NCBI GenBank assembly: GCA_030704615.1
Contig: CM060732.1
Coordinates: 37,617,053-37,677,052 of the forward strand
Reading direction: 5' to 3'
From: Takakia lepidozioides
Lineage: Eukaryota > Streptophyta > Takakiopsida > Takakiales > Takakiaceae
Length of the DNA stretch: 60,000 nt
Shown: positions 1 to 8,989 of the stretch, piece by piece
Layout: each line of letters begins with the position of its first letter
Numbering within the stretch: the stretch's first letter is position 1
Notes under the pieces: model-generated
Seen by the model: only the letters and a program-made list of their open reading frames with translations
What the model was told of the DNA's origin: nothing
Databases searched by the model: none
Program-made: the position numbers and the translations under genes

Positions 1-1050
1 GAAAATTATTAGTTAGACAGACAAAACTATTGAGTAATTTTTATTCGAAAAATATGATAAAATATTAAGTCATATTGAAAGGTTCGATGTCGATACAAAC
101 ATTTGTCAATGTAGACAAATCTGCAACGTCAACATACCATCGTCATACTATGATCATTGCGTTGTCCAATTGAATATGCAACATTGCATAAGTTAATGAT
201 GTCGAAATGGATCGAAATGGATGATTCCAATCTATGATATATATTCATATTTTACTAAAAAAATTGGCTCCTCTTTATTGGGCCATGCCTTATAAAGGTA
301 ATCATGACTACGCATTCATTTGGATCTACAACTACCTTAACTCTACAATAGCTTGGACCTTAATGTTAGAAGTAGGTAATCTTGTCTTGACTAAGCATTT
401 ACATGGTCTACAACTACCTTACCGTTAAAAGTAGTTGGACTATAATATTAGGGCTATATATTTATTTGGGTTTACAACTATCTTAACGTTATTTAATGTA
501 GCTTGGGCCTTAACGTTAAAAGTTTAGGGTAGTTCTATGTCATTATTATGGCATGGCCCTCATGTAACTTACACCTTTTATTCTAAAGAAGAGACTACGC
601 ATCAGTGTCAAAATCGCTAAGCACTTGTATATAAGGCCTTTCCTGACTGCATTTAGTTTTTATTGTTGTGATGATTTAAAAGTTTACACTCATTTTTGTG
701 TAGAGTAGTAGTAGGGTCCCATCAGTGCCACATCTAAAATGTTTAAAACAAATAAAGCCAACTTCAAATCAACTTCTTCCCTTGAATATACATCTAGATG
801 CAAAGATGTGCAAGTTGTGGAACTGATTTTGAAAACTATTTTCTGAAACTACGTGCATGAATTTTTAATTTATATTTAGAATATATATTTAAATGATAAA
901 AATGATACCAATGTAATATATCAATTTCCTTGTAGGTATTAACGGTTTTGCCAAAGGTAACATATGTTAGATGTAGATCAACATAATAGTGTTATTGTGT
1001 TGGAAGACAAGGCTAATGCATTTAAAATGTATGCTCTAATATTATTTTAT
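1..1050. other. AT-rich intergenic DNA with degenerate repeats
   Basis: No coding signal is visible. Three diverged copies of a segment built around 'ctacaactaccttaac', each followed by a block resembling 'gttaaaagtag', start near 325, 407 and 470. The spacing is uneven (about 82 and 63 bp), so this is an old tandem duplication. A short (AT)n run lies at about 1060-1081. Confidence 0.5.
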
Positions 1051-1059
1051 GAATCCTTA

Positions 1060-1215
1060 TATATATATATATATATATATATTGTCATAGCAAGCATAAA
1101 GTATAGTGTCATGAAGGAGGACACATTTATGACATTCAACATGTGGTTTAAATCCACAACCTACATAGTGAATAAGCTTGTGCCCTTACCACTTGGCTAA
1201 ACGTTTGTTGTCGAT
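1060..1215 (-). repeat. tRNA-derived SINE-like element (family 2), decayed copy
   Basis: On the minus strand a tRNA-like head can be read. The box A-like sequence TAGCCAAGTGG is followed about 40 bases later by the box B-like sequence GGATTTAAACC, and the copy runs into an (AT)n tail. The segment after box B (around TGTTGAATGTCA) resembles that of the minus-strand copy at 43690-43870 (TGTTGGATGTCA). Two copies sharing a body outside the tRNA part point to a SINE rather than a tRNA gene. No cloverleaf could be completed. Confidence 0.5.
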
Positions 1216-1389
1216 AAAATAAGACAGTGGAACATGAAGTGTTTGTTAGACTAGAAAACTGACCCTCTGCACTTGTGCAGGAGGGAGGGAGGGAGGGAGG
1301 GACTCATCAAGGGGCTCAGTGGAGCTAGAGCCACGAATCTCGCTGGAGGGTACGCCCCAGGGAAGCCCAACACCTAGGGAGGGGTGAGC

Positions 1390-1548
1390 AGCTACGAGCT
1401 GCAACCGGGCAACGAGCTACGAAGAGGCTATGAGCTCGACAGGAGCTACAAGCAACGAAACCCTTACGAGCCCGACTCTAGCTACGACCATGTCCGAAGC
1501 AACGAAGGGCCGAGTCGCTACGAAGGGGATAAAGACTACGAAGCGCGG
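1390..1548 (+). repeat. 18-bp minisatellite encoding a hexapeptide repeat
   Basis: About nine consecutive 18-bp units begin at 1390, 1408, 1426, 1444, 1462, 1480, 1498, 1516 and 1534. Read in one frame they give hexapeptides SYELQP, GNELRR, GYELDR, SYKQRN, PYEPDS, SYDHVR, SNEGPS, RYEGDK and DYEAR, so residue 2 is Tyr/Asn and residue 3 is mostly Glu. The open frame continues to 1758 but has no upstream ATG: an in-frame TAG lies at 1375-1377. It may be an exon or transposon remnant. I recognise no family. Confidence 0.6.
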
Positions 1549-1759
1549 ACTGCTATAGAAGGCCAAGTAATTTCTTGGGAAAGGACGCGCACTGCTATCA
1601 TCACACGAGGAGGACGCAAGGGAGGATCTCCAGGCAATCATCATGAGAAGATGAGGGCGGAGGACGCGATGCTGGCAAAGGGAGATAGACAAACAGCAGC
1701 AGGGGGATGCACGATCATTGGCACGAATGAGAGATTGGGGAAAAGTAGCATGATCTAGA

Positions 1760-3420
1760 GGAGAGAGACAGGGAGAGAGCTGCTGCGATTTTGGGAGAGA
1801 GAGAGAGTATCGTCAGGAGGCAACAATGGAGGACGCAGTAGCTAGGGATATAAGGAGGTAGTCGCAGACTAAGAGGGGGATAAGAGTCCCAACAGTGGGG
1901 AATAGGAGGTAATCAGGCTGTGACAACATACAACAGAGAGACACCATACTATGAAACACTCGGCTGAGCCCCACTGTAATAGGGAGGTTGAGCGCTCCGG
2001 ATTGGAGTTGTTGGGGAAGTAAAAAGGGATACGATCAAGGGAGATCTTCAGGAGATCCGTGTGTGCAGTCAGCCCGTGTCGTCTTGTATGCTTATTGTTG
2101 ATTTGTCTTGTATATTGTCTTAAGTTCGCACAAGAATCTACCCCCAACGCGTTGCATCGCGGCTTCGTGGTGCAGCTACCGGAGGGCAAGTACTGTAGGT
2201 GCATAAGAAATTGTGCGGATTGTTTTTTGAGTGTTTTGAGCCAAGAAAACCAAATTGTACGTAGACAGTGTAGAATCATGACCATTTGTTACAGAAACGG
2301 TGAAACATCGACGCAGCTACTGATATGGCCATTAAATGGAAGAGTCTGCATCGTCCACGAAGCCAAAGCGCTCAGGAGTTTATACGACTAGGGTACTTGC
2401 AAGGAGCAGTAGTTGAAGGCGTGCGATTACGGTCGTCCATTCGAACATCTAGGGGCCAATTATATGACTGTGGGCAACGGTTTGTCTATTCCTCACCTCA
2501 ACGTCCGATCGTTATTTCAATTGAAGGCAAGCAAGAAGAGCTTGGCCTTAAGAAAAAAATGTCCGATGGGCTGTGCTGTGCTGTAAACGACACGGTTGAT
2601 AACAGTCTCGCAATGTACCATATATCAATTTTCACATTGCTCCAATGCAGTTTCATGAAGACGCTGGAGGCGTGGAGCACAAATGCTTATGGTTACAATT
2701 TTTATTTCAAGCTCGGATACGTCAGTGACAGTGATCAAGCATAGGTTCATCTGTGTTTTAGTTCATTCATGCAAACAGACATTGTAGTGCGACAAGCAGC
2801 AAACTGTCGGCAGTGTATTTTTTTTCCCAGGAGGACAATTAAATTTTTGTGTATGAAATCAATTCAAGAAGATTTCAAGATGTCTTGGTCTTCTATCAAA
2901 AATCCTAAAGAGGTTTTATCCAGCGGTAGCGGCCGACTGGGATTTTGCTGTACAAAGTACCTTCAACGAACAAGACGAAGCCAGAATCGAGCGCTGTTTG
3001 GGGAGGGTTTTTTTGTGTTTGTCTAATAATGGTAAAAGATGATATGGAAGGAATTTCAGCCCCAAGCGTCGATCTTTCCACGACCAAAAAATATGCTACA
3101 GTTTTCAACGTGCAATTGCAGCTTGTTGATTTTCCATGGTTGATGGTGGACCCATATGGACCTGAAGTTTAGTGGGCATTTCAAGCGTACCCCAAGGGAA
3201 TTTGTGGGCCAAGTTTCAAGATTTTTGGAGAGGATTTGCAACAAATCACCATTTATGAAGATTTTGAGCATTCGTGGCCACAAGAAATTCAATTGGAGTG
3301 GATTTTTGGGCCTAAAAGATCTAAGAGCGCCCTAGGACAGCTAGTTGGATGAAATATTATACCTACCAACCAAGAAGTGTTGAAATCTTTTCTCATCCAA
3401 GGATTTTGGATATTCCATCC
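1760..3420. other. Intergenic, no recognised gene
   Basis: Short open frames occur on both strands, but none carries a recognisable motif or a splice-linked continuation. The 5' part is purine-rich (GGGAGAGA-type runs around 1750-1810). Confidence 0.4.
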
Positions 3421-4065
3421 AATCATTTTTATAGTTTTTCTAGTATATAGGGCTTAGGAGGTGAGCTTGCTCACCACTTCACTTCTAGTTTTTTCTTGCT
3501 TAGTGCTTGTTAGTTAGTTGCTTAGAGGGCTTGTTTGAGAGCAAGACTTTGCTTTATGCAACTTGTTTTGTGAAGTCCTAGTTTGCTTGTGAGCTTAGAG
3601 CTTCGCCTAGATATTTTAAGCAAGCTTAGAGGAAGCAACTAGTGCAACTTAGGAAGACTAGGGATACCCTAGATACTTAAGTTGTAGGCCAAGTGCCATT
3701 TATGCTTTGAAAAATAGAGATCTTCACCAAAAAAAAAAAATGGTGTGCAACTTGAGAGTGTGGTGATTCCCTAGAGAGAGAAGAGGAGGTATGAAGCAAC
3801 AAACCCCATAGGAGAGGTGAGCTCCTACCCCTTCCCCTAGGTTTTGGTAGTCCACTTAACCAAGTGAAACCCTTTTAGAGTGGATAGAAGTACCTCTTGT
3901 TCCTTTTTGCATGTGTTTTGCTCTTTTGTCCTTTGTTGTTGCAAGTGCTTGTTCTAATTCTTGTTCACTTCTCTAACCAAAAAGAGTGGTAGAGTATGGG
4001 AAAAAAAAAAAAACTAACCCCCTTCGTGGCCAGGAAGCCCAAAGGTTTACTTGCTTTGTGTTTAA
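3420..4065 (+). other. Possible LTR-like promoter/leader segment
   Basis: A TATA-like 'tagtatatag' near 3440 is followed by the perfect hairpin GTGAGC-TT-GCTCAC at 3461-3474 and by a long non-coding leader rich in 'gcttgtt' and 'agaggtgagctcc' motifs. This resembles the R/U5 side of a plant LTR. I found no paired LTR, primer-binding site or gag/pol, so the call is tentative. Confidence 0.2.
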
Positions 4066-4076
4066 AAGTTGAGAGT

Positions 4077-4340
4077 GAGAAGACTCCGGCCGAGGCCGGC
4101 GTAACTAAGAGTCATTTCACCTTGCGGCTACTGAGGGTGGGCCCTTTATAAATATAACAGGTGTCCAGGGGACACCTAGTAACCGGGGTTAAGAGGTATC
4201 TCTGGGTACCTAGGGTACCCTAGGGTACCAAAGATGGGGTGGATTCGAGTTTCCGCTTATTGGTTATAATGGCTGTGAGAGAGCGAAGTGCCGTAAGGTG
4301 GATGTCTTTAAAGCATGGAGGTGGTGGGGATTTTACAGTT
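4077..4340 (-). mobile_element. 5'-truncated retroelement, hairpin-tailed family, copy 1
   Basis: Reading the minus strand, this copy shares a long stretch with the copy at 11805-12075: 'CACGGCACTT'-like DNA, 'AACTCGAATCC', GGGTACC-rich DNA, GGGCCCACCC, then 'CGCAAGGTGAA'. Its 3' end is a hairpin at 4086-4099 with arms CCGGC/GCCGG and loop CUCG on the minus strand, followed by AGTCTTCTC. A conserved 3'-terminal hairpin followed by a short pyrimidine tail is typical of LINE/SINE families whose reverse transcriptase recognises its own 3' end. The 5' side fades out without a recognisable coding region. Confidence 0.6.
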
Positions 4341-4344
4341 ATAT

Positions 4345-5530
4345 CACATATAATAATTCGTAACCCAATCTCCAGTACTTTGGATGAACAACTACATGTA
4401 GCATTATCAAGTGGCTGATAAGTACAGATTTTGCAATAGAGGTGCAAATTGGATGAAGACATATCAAGTCTCAACCACTGATAGATGCCTCAGTACACAT
4501 TGTTGACATTGACACTGCATTGTTTTCAGCGTCCCGTTCACTCACTATTACAGATCATACCCTCTCTATGTTCATTGTGAGCCTCAATATCTACAAACAG
4601 AAGTGAAGTGTGGCGTTGTGGATGGAGGCCTGCCCACATAAGATGGCACAATCTATAGACCATGTCCTTGCTCAAAACATGAGCACACCGTATGATGAGC
4701 TCGAATGTACCATTGATGACTACTTAAGCATGAAGGTAATCAAAGCTGAAATCTCAACAATTCTCACCTACTTAGGTCATTCCCTATACAAAGTACAGAG
4801 TATATTTATCCTTTAAAGTTAACATGGCCCATCTTCCTCCACCCGCAACCAATATACTTCATATGAAACGGAACTTCTTTGGTTATACGAAGATTTGGTC
4901 AAATTTCTTCCTGCTATTGAATTGATGGTCAACAATTATATGGGGAACACCACATTATCCTAAAATCATGCTCAAGGTTCTTATGCTGCAAAGATGCTCA
5001 AAACCCTTCAAATTGACTTTGGCAAAATGGGATTCAATTTTATAGTCTACTCCACAATAGTTAATTTGGAAAATAACACAGAGCAATGTTGCAGCTCAGT
5101 ACTCCTATGGGTTGATGCTAAGGGTTATCAAGCAATTGGAGTCGAGGCTTTCAACACAAAAGACAGTAAAAGAAATGGTGAAACGTATAGACACCACAAC
5201 AAACCAACCTTGATGTGACTGACCATCGAGTGCACATCAGTGACCGGAGGTTGAAGTCAAATTCGGCCAACAATGGCATTAACGACTGCACATAGACTAC
5301 TCTCTCTTGTTCTGCCACCTACACCCATCTGCAATCATTTTAAGAGTCTCACCATAATGGTTCTTCTAATTAGGAAATAGAAATAAAAACCCTAGATTTA
5401 ATTATATCTATTCCTATTTTCTGGTAATCTTCTAAGCAGAAAACCCCTTTAAAATTATTTACTTAGGTTGGAAATTCACTAATTCTAAAAAATAGGCATC
5501 AGATAGGAATTTATGTTCATCCCTGCAATT
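4345..5530. other. Intergenic, no recognised gene
   Basis: No frame shows a known domain. Short frames at 4610-4816 (+) and 4994-5218 (+) lack splice continuity and recognisable motifs. They could be remnants of an unidentified element. Confidence 0.35.
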
Positions 5531-5562
5531 GGATGAAAAACTGCATTCCTCATCCTATATTT

Positions 5563-5613
5563 ATCCACCGTTCATTCATTCGGTGGATGAAATACTGCTT
5601 ATTTCATCCACCG
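5563..5613. repeat. Three-arm inverted repeat with two mutually exclusive hairpins
   Basis: The arm ATCCACCG (5563-5570) is complementary to CGGTGGAT (5581-5588). The same middle arm, extended to CGGTGGATGAAAT (5581-5593), is perfectly complementary to ATTTCATCCACCG (5601-5613) across a 7-base loop. The middle arm can therefore pair with either neighbour, 8 bp leftward or 13 bp rightward. No gene is attached. Confidence 0.75.
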
Positions 5614-6029
5614 TCATCCATCCGTAAAAAATCAACTCAAGGACACATGCCGGTCACTCGGTCGTCTCTCTCGTTTGGAACCCTAATGATCATTGGTTCA
5701 AATTCTATGGACTTTCTTCCCTCTATCCTTCGCCGAGATGTCTCCTGCAAGGCCGTTTCGGCCCCTAGAAAATTCCTATGGCTCTAAACGACGGCCCCGA
5801 GATGACCTTAGCAGCCCCCCCTCAACTCAAGATTAGCCACTAAAATCTACCCCAAATGCACTATCCTTACCCCTCATGCTATATTAATCTCCCTCCAAAG
5901 ATTTAAATGGTCACCCCCATATCCTGGGGACCGTTGGTTAATATAAAGATGTCTTTATCCAGAGGTCCTGCAGTCTGTCACCCTCGAGATGGTGCGGCGC
6001 GGGCCCCGCGGCTTAATCCAGCAGTTAAA

Positions 6030-6600
6030 ACAGCCTGTCCATGGCTGTGTTCAACAGTATGGCTGAACAAGATGTGGTGTCGTGGAGTGCGATGTTTGCA
6101 GGGTATGCACAACAGGGGTGCGGGATGGAGGCTTTGGAGACCTATGAGCAAATGATGGGGGAAGGGGTGAAGCCCGGCGACATAATGTTTATATGCGTTT
6201 GCAGTGCGTCTGGCAGCCCTGGAAAAGGGCAAAGATATCCATGGTGACATCATCAAATCTGCAATTGTACCATATGTCATCCTGAACACTACTCTGGTGG
6301 ACTTATAGGCAAGCTGGAATTATACTACATGTCGTTCTGAACTATGCCAGATCGTGGACTTGTATGCCAAATGTGGGTGCATGGAGGATGCAAAGGGAGT
6401 GTTCAACAACATGGCTGAACGAAATGTGGTGTTGTGGAGTGCAATGATCGTAGGATATGTACAGCAGGGGCAGGGCAAGGGGTTGAGGCTTGGTGACCTA
6501 TGAGTAAATGGTGCAGGAAGGGGGTGTTCAGCCCAACCACTGCATGATGTTTGGTTGCATCTACAATGCTTTGCAGATTCAGATACTTATACATGTCTCT
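6030..6600 (+). pseudogene. Broken PLS-type pentatricopeptide repeat (PPR) gene
   Basis: Two homologous PPR modules are readable. The first, near 6035-6245, contains FNSMAEQDVVSWSAMFAGYA then EQMMGEGVKPGDIMF. The second, near 6355-6480, contains VDLYAKCGCMEDAKGVFNNM then ERNVVLWSAMIVGYVQQGQG. These are the alternating P/L/S motifs of plant organelle RNA-binding and editing factors. The frame is lost several times: a stop follows the first module near 6245, more occur between modules, and there is a frameshift after the second. Flanking sequence yields no further intact repeats, start codon or E/DYW domain. It is a decayed fragment and strong evidence for a land-plant genome. Confidence 0.8.
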
Positions 6601-6743
6601 TGCATATTAAAAGCATGAAGATGATAGGCACAGAAGTTGGAAATTAGCAGCAGCATGCCCACTGTCCCCTTGCTTTATTATTAAAAAAAACTGTTTTGAG
6701 CCATCCAAATGTTTTTGGTACCTGCGTTGCATTTGTATTATAT

Positions 6744-6744
<1 letters not shown>

Positions 6745-6782
<38 letters not shown>
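6745..6782. repeat. Poly(T) tract
   Basis: About 38 consecutive T residues. This could be the poly(A) tail of a minus-strand retroposition event, because PPR-derived sequence lies immediately to the left. Confidence 0.9.
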
Positions 6783-6789
6783 CTTGTAT

Positions 6790-7380
6790 TCGCAATGTAT
6801 TTTCAGTGAAGTGCAGCAAATCAAAACCAATATATATATATATAGCCCTAAGCACTAATTATATATTAAACCAATATAAACCAATATAAACCAAATATAA
6901 ACCTACACCAATCAAAATCCATATATATGTATATGTATAATTGATGATATATATGCATGTATATATATATATACAGTAATGAAACATATTTATTAAAACA
7001 CTTGCATTTTCACTGATTCACGGTAAAACCCTGCACTATGCACAGTTAATAATTTCGCTATATACTCATTTGACCTACTTTACTGTAGTGAAACAACTTT
7101 ACTCCACGTCATACATCCTCCAAGGTCGGGTGGGTCCCACTATTTTACTGTCACATTTGACTGTCAAAACCTGACACCTCGGTTTGACTCCCTTACTGAA
7201 ACGACTTGACCATTGTCACTATCCTGTCAGAGCAGTTTGACCATCAAGGGCGACAGTAAAAGTGTCACAAACAACTCAAAAAAGAGTTAAACACATAGTC
7301 GAAAAACTCACTTCTTGTTGTAGTGTTGCTTACAATTTTTTCCTTATTTGAATCCCGCTTGTATTTTTTTATTTTTTAAA
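6790..7380. other. AT-rich intergenic DNA
   Basis: There are (TA)n runs near 6830-6842 and 6945-6972 and repeated 'accaatataa' words around 6870-6900. No coding signal is seen. Confidence 0.5.
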
Positions 7381-7387
7381 ATTCAAT

Positions 7388-7600
7388 GACATCCAATATT
7401 GGCGATCGCCTGTATTTTTTAATTTTAAAAATGAAGCGACCTCCAATATTGGCGGTCGCTTGTTTTTCTTTTAATTTTGTAAAAAGAAACGACCTCCAAA
7501 GAGAGAGAGAAGTCTCCGGCCAAAACCGGCGTAACTCAGAACCACTTCACCTCACAGCTACTATCCCCTCTCAGCGACCTCCAATATTGGTGGTCGTTTG
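7388..7600. repeat. Array of near-palindromic units interrupted by a retroelement
   Basis: A 24-bp near-palindrome of the form GCGACC-n-CCAATATTGG-n-GGTCGC occurs at about 7388, 7436-7459 and, split by an insertion, 7489-7499 plus 7585-7597. Units are spaced about 50 bp and separated by T-rich linkers. The insertion at 7500-7574 splits the third unit. Confidence 0.8.
7500..7574 (-). mobile_element. 75-bp retroelement insertion with 10-bp target-site duplication, hairpin-tailed family, copy 2
   Basis: The insert is flanked by CGACCTCCAA at 7490-7499 and again at 7575-7584. It contains only the 3' end of the family seen at 4077-4340 and 11805-12075: 'GGTGAAGTGG', then the hairpin (7516-7529 on the plus strand) and a CTTCTCTCTCTCT tail on the minus strand. 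The short length, 3'-end-only content, direct repeats and pyrimidine tail are what target-primed reverse transcription with strong 5' truncation leaves. Confidence 0.75.
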
Positions 7601-7652
7601 TTTTTTTCAAGAAATGAAGCATTGCGTCAATTTTTCGAAAAAAATACCCCCA

Positions 7653-7676
7653 CCCCCCCCCCCCCCCCCCCCCCCC
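7653..7676. repeat. Poly(C) tract
   Basis: About 24 consecutive C residues, followed by A-rich low-complexity DNA and a (GTTT)n run near 7772-7800. The many short frames here are artefacts of low complexity. Confidence 0.9.
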
Positions 7677-7867
7677 GCCCAAAGAATAAATGGAAAAAAA
7701 AAAGAAAAAAAAATGGGGGACAAAGTGTACACATGTTTTGCAGTCCCCCAAAGAAAAGAAAAAAACGAGTTTTTTGTTTGTTTGTTTGTTTGTTTGTTTG
7801 GGTTGACAATGTCAACTTGCAGCCCAAAAAAAAAAAACCAAAAAAAACGTGTTTTTAAAATTTTGTC

Positions 7868-8070
7868 TTTTGGTGATTTTGACGAGGGCTGGAAAACAAT
7901 TCTGCATCAATGCACATTTGTTTTGCAGCGCACAAACACACACACCAAAAAAACAAAAAATATATATATTTTTATTTTTTATTATTTATTTATTTTGGTG
8001 ATTTTGATGAGGGTTGGAAAACATGTGTGCGTCAAGCAAACTTGTTTTGCAGCACACACATGTATTTCAT
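7868..8070 (+). repeat. Two-copy tandem duplication, period 126 bp
   Basis: Segments starting at 7868 and 7994 share TTTGGTGATTTTGA, GAGGG, TGGAAAAC and TTGTTTTGCAGC. The linker between them expanded through A- and T-rich sequence. There is no sign of a protein product. Confidence 0.7.
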
Positions 8071-8296
8071 TCCTCTTCCTTCCCCACTATGAGGGTAAGA
8101 GCCCTCATAGACATGTTCAACTTTCGACATATGGTTTGTTAATTTTGTTTGTACGAAATTTCGTTATGAACAGAAAAACATGCACTTCGCACTTATCAAT
8201 ATAATAGGTTTCTAACATTATAAATCAATAGGCCCCTTCCTGTCCATGGATATAGACTTTGCTTCTTGGATCTGCTCACGCTTAATCGGCATCTGC

Positions 8297-8336
8297 TCAC
8301 GCTTTGTGGGCAAAGCGTGACTACGCTCACGTGAGC
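8297..8336. repeat. Perfect hairpin followed by a perfect 12-bp palindrome
   Basis: TCACGCTTTG and CAAAGCGTGA form a 10-bp perfect stem with the 4-base loop TGGG at 8297-8320. Four bases later comes the palindrome GCTCACGTGAGC (8325-8336), whose core CACGTG is a G-box. Nearby copies of 'gctcacgctt' precede the hairpin. It may be a transposon terminus. No adjacent gene is visible. Confidence 0.75.
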
Positions 8337-8639
8337 CGCTGGCGGCGTAGCTTCTCCTTAGACTCACGTAGTGATGTTGTCTTCTTGTTGTACATGAACT
8401 GCACCACTGTGCTTCTATGACTGATCTTAAACAAAGCTCTTCTTATGATTTATGCGTATGAGTGCATCCTTTGTTAATCATTGTAAGGAGAATTTCAACA
8501 ATTTTATGATAGCAAGTGTGACATCATATGCAATTTCACAAAATTCATTGATTTATTATATCATAATATTATTAATATTTGAATTAATTTAATTCACTAA
8601 TATATATTAATTTTCGTCCGGATTTAAGCCAAAAGCCCG

Positions 8640-8930
8640 GAATTTTTTTACAATGGTAAAAAATCCAATAGTGAAGTTTGTTGTTTTTAATCCAAAGACA
8701 ATCTATAAGGTGCGCCCCCACATTGGGGGCTGTAGTGTGAATATGTGGAGCTCAGAATACACCTGCTATTCTAATTTTTTTTTGCCTTATGCGTGTGAAG
8801 ATGAGGCTGTGCAGAAGTATCAACACCGTTTGAAACGCTCTTTTGGCATCCATATTGTTGTTGTATGTTTTCACGAAGGAAGTTGAGGTCTAATTGCCCC
8901 CCTATATATTAGTTCGTCTGTCTATACAAT
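8640..8930 (+). other. Short unassigned open frame region
   Basis: A 77-codon open frame at 8653-8886 has an ATG start but no recognised domain, and it sits beside a decayed retroelement. It could be an element fragment. The evidence for a real gene is weak. Confidence 0.2.
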
Positions 8931-8989
8931 CATGTTAAATAAGCGTATCCACCTTAAACTGTTACTGTCCGACACTCACAACATGGCTA

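Noticed and set aside
7386-8204. A 272-codon open frame on the plus strand
   Set aside because: It crosses poly(C), poly(A), (GTTT)n, a retro-insertion and a tandem duplication. The protein is low-complexity and GTG/ATG-ambiguous, so it is not a gene.
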